Source: Isoperla grammatica (lineage: Eukaryota; Arthropoda; Insecta; Plecoptera; Perlodidae). From it: a stretch of 64,000 nt of DNA. Below the pieces are notes generated by a model. That model worked only from the letters and a program-made list of their open reading frames with translations, was not told the origin of the DNA and searched no databases. Location of the stretch: contig OX246740.1 in NCBI GenBank assembly GCA_945910005.1, forward strand, positions 55,111,221-55,175,220, given 5' to 3'. Positions within the stretch are counted from its first letter, which is position 1. Each line of letters starts with the position of its first letter. Positions 57,457-64,000 of the stretch are shown here, piece after piece. The position numbers and the translations under genes were made by a program.

Positions 57457-60400
57457 TGACTTGACACTTTTGAGATTACTATGTCTTTCGAGAAACAAAA
57501 ACTTCATTAAAAGCAACAATTTTACACGAGAAAAACCCCTTGGTTTTGCTGTCTCATTCAAAGAATTGGAGCAACTGCACGGCAGAGTTCTTAACGGTAA
57601 TGCGATAATTAAAAAGCACATTGCGACGTCTTAATGGGTCAGTTATTCTCAGTAATGTAGCAAATGAACGTACCTAATATGCGGCAAGATGTTTGTGACA
57701 ATGTTATTACGATAAAGTGGTAAGTTGGACTTAGAACTGTCTACCATGGTTTCCAAAGAGAATCACAGGGTTTCTCTTTTGTCGCACACATCTTATTACT
57801 TACTAAGGTATGTTAAATAGTTAACCTACATTTGTTACTGTAGTTTACCTGTGGGTTTGGATTGTGTTCGTAGTTGAGCTCTATTGTGATCTATATTTAT
57901 ACGTTTTTAGTTTTCTATTCATTTATTTAAATTACTTGAATCAATTTGTAAATAAATAACAAAAATAAGAAAGAAGAACTATCTACCATTTAGATATTTG
58001 ATCATGGGAGTTTACATAATATATTTTGATTATTATTAATTTATGCGTACAACAATGATCAATAATTTAAAATATAACTAAACGCTAGAAACAATCGTGG
58101 CATATTTTACTCCGTCACCAAAAGCGTTTTACTACGAAATGAAATCACAAATATATACTTTAATATTTTTTGACTAATCTTGATGGTTAATGACAACAAA
58201 CAAATACATATCTATTGTAAAAATGTTGGTTTTCGCAAAAACATCGAATGAACATCAATGATCGACCCTACTGTTTTGTCTAAATTATAACTATGACGTC
58301 ACAGCCCTCGTTATTCTTCGCCTGGCATCACAACTCACACAAGAATGAGAAATAACTAACAATGTCTGGTCTCAGAGGAAAATTCCGCATTTCCCACTCG
58401 TTCGCAGCGGTCTGTGCAGCGTCGGTATCCTTCATTACAACTATTCAAACAGACCGACGGTTTCCCTCCCCCCCCCCCCCCCCTCCCCGCAATGTTCTGC
58501 TTGTGTTTGTCTTCCCTCACCTTCGCCCGCAATCAAGAACCGTGTCTGAAAACACCCCCCCTTCCCCCCAAACACCGTGGGAACAAAGCGCTTGCTACAC
58601 TGGGGCATCTCTACCCCCAGAGCTGATTGTGAGAGATTTGAAATTCAAGTTTCGATGGATATTCCATGTTGGTGGGGGAGGGAAGAACTATCGTACCCCC
58701 CCCCCCCCCTTCCACCCTCTCAAATACTCTCTTGCGCGTGTTGGGATTAACAAATAATCCGACGCTTCTCTGACTTCCGACCGATAGACTGAGAGCAAGG
58801 GCGGCAATTGCCAACTGTTAAGCCGATGGAGCTTCTAATAACACCCAACATACTGTTTGCCAGTGTAGTATATGGTACTCTGTATTACAACAGTACATAG
58901 GGCGCATGTTCTTAATCTTCCTGGTTCGAATACTAAAGAAACAAGAATCATCGGCATTGTCGACGTCGAATACAAAAGCCACGGGATATTAAGCTATTAT
59001 TAGATAAAAAATCACAGTAAAACTTGCATATAAACAAATCTTTAAAACGAAATTATTAACATAACTGTTTTTCAGGTCTCTAATTCTACTATCTTAAAGA
59101 AATATTCATTTAAACAAAATAATATTTTGGTCCCTGCGATGTTGTTATTAAGAAGTTTTACTGTAGGAAATACAAACTTTCAGTTATTGTAATCGTAGTT
59201 TTTGTACTTTTCTGAAGAATTTGAGACTTTAGTAACTAAACCCCGTCCGTTGAACCAGACTGGCGTAGTAGGAGAATAAGCCAGTAGTCTACTGTAGCCG
59301 TTCGAACCTGTTGTTCAGAAGCCATTCAAAGAAAGTACAGTAGCAACAGAATGAGAAAGAATACTCTATAGAAAGACTAGGGAGATAAATAAAAAAGAAA
59401 ACAATAAAAACCAAAAGAAATAAGAGACAATAGAAACCATCTCGATTAACTCACTTCGTTTCTAAACCCTGGATCGAGTTGCGAGTTAAATCGACTCTAC
59501 AAAATAAGGGAGGTTCTATCGCAAAACCATCATCAGCAAAGAAACAAAAACACAAGAACGAACCATCTCCGATAACCCGTTTAACAACCCCACACGTGAT
59601 ACTGCACCACCCCGTTCTCTGCATCTGCGGTTGAAAGTGCCTCGACTCAACTCAGTGTATCGATTACCTCAAGTCAATAGATTCACCTACAATTGAGTTT
59701 ATTCGTTTTGCATTCGACGGCATTCTTGTCTACTACGTTGTATTCCCGCATACTATAAAGATCCGAGCAATCAACTGAGAGAGCGAGACAATCAAGATCA
59801 CGAGATAACCAGTCCAATGAAGTACCAACATAAATTTCTACTTCTCTGGTTCCTATTTCTAGCATCTATTTGAAACAGGTACATGATAATTTACGCTCTT
59901 CGGTTGGTTACCTGGAAGTTCCTACACGTGACTAAGGAGGCTTGAGTGCTATCTACAAAGCGAAAAAACACCTTACGAATGTGTAAAAAAAACAAAAACG
60001 CCTAGAAATGTGTTGATTTCAGTTGAATCAACGTGAATGTAGTAGAAGATAACATTCTGAGGTCGTATGGGACCAGTTATGTTGGGGCGAGTATACGTTA
60101 CATAAGAAATTTCCTCGATAGACTTTTCCCTCTCTCTCTTTCTATTTTAATAAAAGTATTCATGTAAAGATATAATATATTATCACGGATATTAAATTCA
60201 CACAAACAAATGTTTGAAGATGTGTTCAATGAAGTGAAACAATTGCTTTCTTTATTAGAACGCTCCTTTGAGAGCACCATTGAATATCTCCGTTATTAAG
60301 TTGTGACGCTTGACTTCAAAATTCAATATAAGCAGTTTAATAAACAGATTATTAATCCTTTGAAAACACGACGACTTTTGAAGGATCTTCGTGGAGCTTA

Positions 60401-61339
60401 AAAGATCTCAATTATGTTGGGCACAGTTTCGACTGCGTAATCCCTCGGGATCTTTGAGATTACACAATAAGACAAAAAGTTTAGAATTTTGTAACCTCAC
60501 ATTGAAGTTAACAAAGAGCTTAGTAATAAATTAACATGCTTGGTGTAAGAAAGAGGAAGTTAGTGGGGCGGAAAATTCAAGCTAGTGCAACTAAAGTGAG
60601 GTAGGTGGTTTTGATTGCCATGTAGCTTTCTTCTGCCGTCATAACTATGCAATTCATTCCCCTCTGTACACGCAAGTGAAGTTGATCTTGAGTAAATTGT
60701 AAAAAGAAAAATGTGTACTACTCCAAGTACCTCAAGGCACCTGATTAAAAGAGAATATTAAAACTTTTCACAGATAAAACTTCCATATATAGCTCGCGAA
60801 TAAACAGATACTCTCGTAAAAATACAGGAACTAAGCATATGGATGATCTAAATATATTTTATTCAAAAGATTTTAACTCAAAAATAAAACCATTTTCAAA
60901 TAAATCTTTTAGAGCATTTTTTTCTTTACACCATCTTGAAAAACACACTCCCATTTTCACCTTTGAGACCTTTTCACGCGTTCTCAGTTTTAACGAGGTT
61001 GCCTGTTATAATATGTTTGCACCACTGCCTTCTCAAGGGTCGCCTGTGCTGGTACGCAGAACACGCTCGTCAACAAGGCAGTGGTTTGTGTTCCCGCATA
61101 TTTATCCAATAATGGCCTTTGTACTGTTTTAAGAAAACCCCTTTGCTCTGTCAAGTAGCCTTCAACGTCGCTCAAACTAAAAACTGTATTATGTTGCATC
61201 AGTTTTATGTAATCGTAAACAACGAATGAAATTTCTGCACGGATAGAACTAAAGAAATAACATTTATTATAAAGAATGTGACAAATAATTGGACGAAATA
61301 CTGTTATTTAATAAATTTTAAGGGTTTAACTTCTCAGTG
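57457..61339. other. No gene recognised; C runs and hairpin
   Basis: C runs at 58468-58483 and 58696-58709 lie inside the 131-codon frame 58362-58757, which is Pro-rich for that reason. A B-box-like CCTGGTTCGAATACTA is at 58919. At 61018-61086, CACCACTGCCTT and AAGGCAGTGGT bracket a hairpin of about 70 bp. The frames at 60839-61132 and 61199-60990 cross it on opposite strands. Confidence 0.4.
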
Positions 61340-61485
61340 GTTCCACAGCAACCTTGTGAATGCTGACGTCACAGATGAGCGAGGAGCCAATCAGCGGGTG
61401 GCTTTTTCATATACTGACATTTTATTTGACCAATGAATGCGTTGTTTACCTATGACGTCAGCATCCACAAAGTTCCACAAGGAAC
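61340..61485. mobile_element. Palindromic MITE with CRE in each arm
   Basis: The left arm GTTCCACAGCAACCTTGTGA then ATGCTGACGTCA, and the right arm TGACGTCAGCAT then CCACAAAGTTCCACAAGGAAC, form imperfect inverted ends of about 35 bp in a 146-bp unit. Each arm has a TGACGTCA (61364 and 61453). No clear target duplication. Confidence 0.7.
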
Positions 61486-64000
61486 GACTTCATAATATTA
61501 TATGGCCTCGGGAAAAACATGAACAAGTTTTTTGAAACCGTTTGATGAACATTGAATGAAATTTATTTAGAAAACCGACTGCGATCCCCCCCCCCCCCCC
61601 CCTCTCACATTTAGGCTATGTCTGGTCCGCCGCGTTAAACTATTACTGGTATAGTTGGTATCGTAGTCAAAGGAGAGTTGTTTTGAACTATCTCAAACAT
61701 GTTACACCCCTACCCACGTAGTTCGGCCAGCACACGCCGCAGAAACGAGCGCTGGCCATCTTCAAAGAGTAATTGCTTCATATAGAGGAGCCCACATGAA
61801 CTTTACACGAACCATCGGCGATTGGTTGGGGGCGGCCCGCCTACCATACTCTTTCCTCTTACATCATGCGGTAGCTCTCAGGCCAGACGTTTAAACACGG
61901 CCCGTTTAATGTAGCATCATGTATAACATTTGATTACTTTCATACGAGACTTAATTAAACTCAAGTTGACCTAAGATACTTATCCACCACCACGCTGTTT
62001 CAAAGATAATGAACTGATTCCTGACGTTCTTTAGCACATTCGTAAAAGAAGTATTTCAATGAATAGAGTGAAAATGCCTCATTAGTCCCGCCTGCTGTGT
62101 TAGTATTCTCCTTGTATCCAACCCAAGGCAGGAAATTTTTCATAATGGATCTGTTTCAATTACATGATAGAAACCAGGTAAGCATTACATTAAGTTTGTA
62201 CTATTGAATTCGGCTATTTCGTAAGCATACGTTGGTGCAACTGTAAAACATATTGATATGAGAAATGTATTAGTTGGTATAATACTACAATAGCTTGGAA
62301 ATATGTAAAGAAAAGTAGGAAGTTTTAACATTATGCTAACACGAGAGTATGTGTATGATTTCATGAGGGTATCAGATTTATAACAGATATCAATAAGAAT
62401 TAGTTCATTGAACGTGTAACTGTGGGAGGGGGGGGGGGGGGGGCATACATTTTTTATAATATGAACACTATTAAATTTACCCACAATTAAATAAATAAAT
62501 TCACATTTTGAGTCCACCAACTCAGTAACGAAACTGATTTTCAGTGGGGGACTTTAATTTTACTACATTTATATTTATTTTTTTATTTTTTATTAGCTTT
62601 GTTAATTTTAGCTTTAATTTCACTTTAATTATGACTAGTTTTCCTTCATACGTTCTCTCGATACCTGGCACTTAGTGATCATAGCTTTAAAACACCTATA
62701 TTAGAAACTATTTATTCATAAACTCCTTCCTACCAAACATCAACTTCCCATCTCATCACATGACCTCCTTCCCCCCAGACACCGACCGTGCAAGTACATT
62801 AATTATTTTGTGCCCCCGCTCCACGCTCTACTTTGCAACTAGTTCTTTTTGTACTTTAAATTAGATCTTGTTAATTGCCATCAATCTGAACACTAAGCGT
62901 ACTTTACACAACAGTGTAGATTCAACTTAGTTTTTAACTACCAACCATTTCCATTTCTGCTATCAGGTTTCTAATTCCGCGGAGGGATGAAAGTTTTCAA
63001 CGTGCAAATAACAGTGTTAGTAGCTGGAAAAAGTTGTGTTTATTTTTTTTTTATTGAAGAGCATTTCATGTTGAGTAGAAACCAGATATTCATCAAAACG
63101 CGACCGGCAGAGAGGCTTAGAGAATATTATTTAACTCTTCATAAGAGGATTGAAATTAACAGCGGGAACTGCGACCTAATATCATGTCTGACGTCATTGC
63201 GAACACGTTAACTAGGGCAACCGAATAATACAAGTTTTAAAATTAATCCTATGCCCCAAAGGAAAGACAATGCAGTAATACTAAGTATTGTAATTGTGTA
63301 ATATTATAAAATGAAACAAGGAATTATGTGCTTGTTTAGACGCACAAACAACAAAGCCATTTCAATGTAAGAGAAAGGAACATTAAAAGTATTGTAAATT
63401 TGAAAGATATTTTGTTCCAGTTTTGGAAAAACTTCACATTGTAAATACAATAAAGAGTATTATGTTCTGAACGTCACGGTAAAATACTAAAACAAAAAAC
63501 GACGACAAATACTAAAATATAGCGAGGTATTTAAAATCTACCTAATGGCAAAGTGATGACCGAAAATATTTTAAAATATTTTTTATTACCCTTAACATTA
63601 CTTAACAGCGTTAACGATTATTATTGTTAACATAATTATATGTGTTGTAATTATAATCTTTCGTGAATACATTTACATTAAAATTGATTTCAGATAACAT
63701 TTTCATTGAACATTCTCCATGCAGTAAGGTATTTATTTCTTTGTGTTCTTTCCCTAAACTTTTACCTCCCGATATGCATGACGAGTAAATAAGACACAGT
63801 ATCTCTTGCAAACAGCCGCGTAGCAAACTACTATTCACGTGTGCTCTAGATAGAAGTATTTATCACTACCACAGCTCAACTCTAACGCTGGTAGCAAATC
63901 TAGTGAAGATACATGAGAGCATGAATTATTGTGAAAACTAGAGCTTATGATCTTTTAATTTCGAAATATTTGCATGACCTGTTTGCATGAAGATATATCA
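61486..64000. other. No gene recognised
   Basis: C17 run at 61586-61602 and G16 run at 62428-62443. Frames at 62520-62185 (111 codons, minus, crossing the G run) and 62987-63211 have no recognisable motif. A CRE lies at 63189. No repeat boundaries identified. Confidence 0.45.

Noticed and set aside
58362..58757. 131-codon Pro-rich frame as a gene
   Set aside because: Its proline and glycine tracts come from two C homopolymers and one GC-rich stretch, and an overlapping alternative frame is equally open.

Overview
This is a gene-poor, AT-rich stretch of animal nuclear DNA. I favour an arthropod, most likely an insect, but only tentatively. The basis is a decayed mariner transposon, many miniature inverted-repeat elements (MITEs) with TA, TAA or 8-bp target duplications, tRNA-derived SINE fragments, scattered microsatellites and the absence of any prokaryotic gene layout. 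I recognise no intact conserved protein-coding gene. Most long open frames are chance frames in low-complexity or palindromic DNA. The best coding hints are two splice-flanked candidate exons on the minus strand (52147-52054 and 51675-51557) whose phases agree, and a short reverse-transcriptase-like relic near 53.7 kb.

Layout. 1-5.2 kb: a dispersed 193-bp repeat (second copy at 13.1 kb), a 13-copy 92-bp tandem array, and a 1.04-kb long-TIR element carrying a tRNA-like SINE. 6.5-8.5 kb: a hAT-type MITE with an 8-bp target duplication, an E-box/CRE cluster, and the first of four copies of a ~300-bp MITE (here called family A). 10.4-11.4 kb: a 51-bp x 20 tandem array. 11.5-18.2 kb: dense nested MITEs (two copies of family B, a second family A copy, foldback elements, a 159-bp higher-order tandem array, Harbinger-like MITEs). 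18.4-20.9 kb: a palindrome hub containing a 594-bp near-perfect inverted repeat. 21.2-22.8 kb: an ACATGT-rich satellite and a pyrimidine tract. 23.3-33.3 kb: a second hAT MITE, two more family A copies, an 833-bp long-TIR element and short tandem duplications. 34.1-35.1 kb: a 950-bp internally deleted mariner with identical 34-bp ends and a broken transposase. 35-64 kb: sparser, with non-LTR retrotransposon 3' ends, SINE heads, a Harbinger-like MITE, a tandem-armed TIR element and microsatellites.

Two properties run through the window. The palindromic CRE octamer TGACGTCA occurs about 20 times where fewer than one is expected by chance, about half of them inside the MITEs. There are also about 18 poly-G/poly-C runs of 10-21 bases. 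Apart from the candidate exons, nothing here suggests genes acting together; the sequence reads as intergenic or intronic DNA shaped by transposons and tandem duplication.
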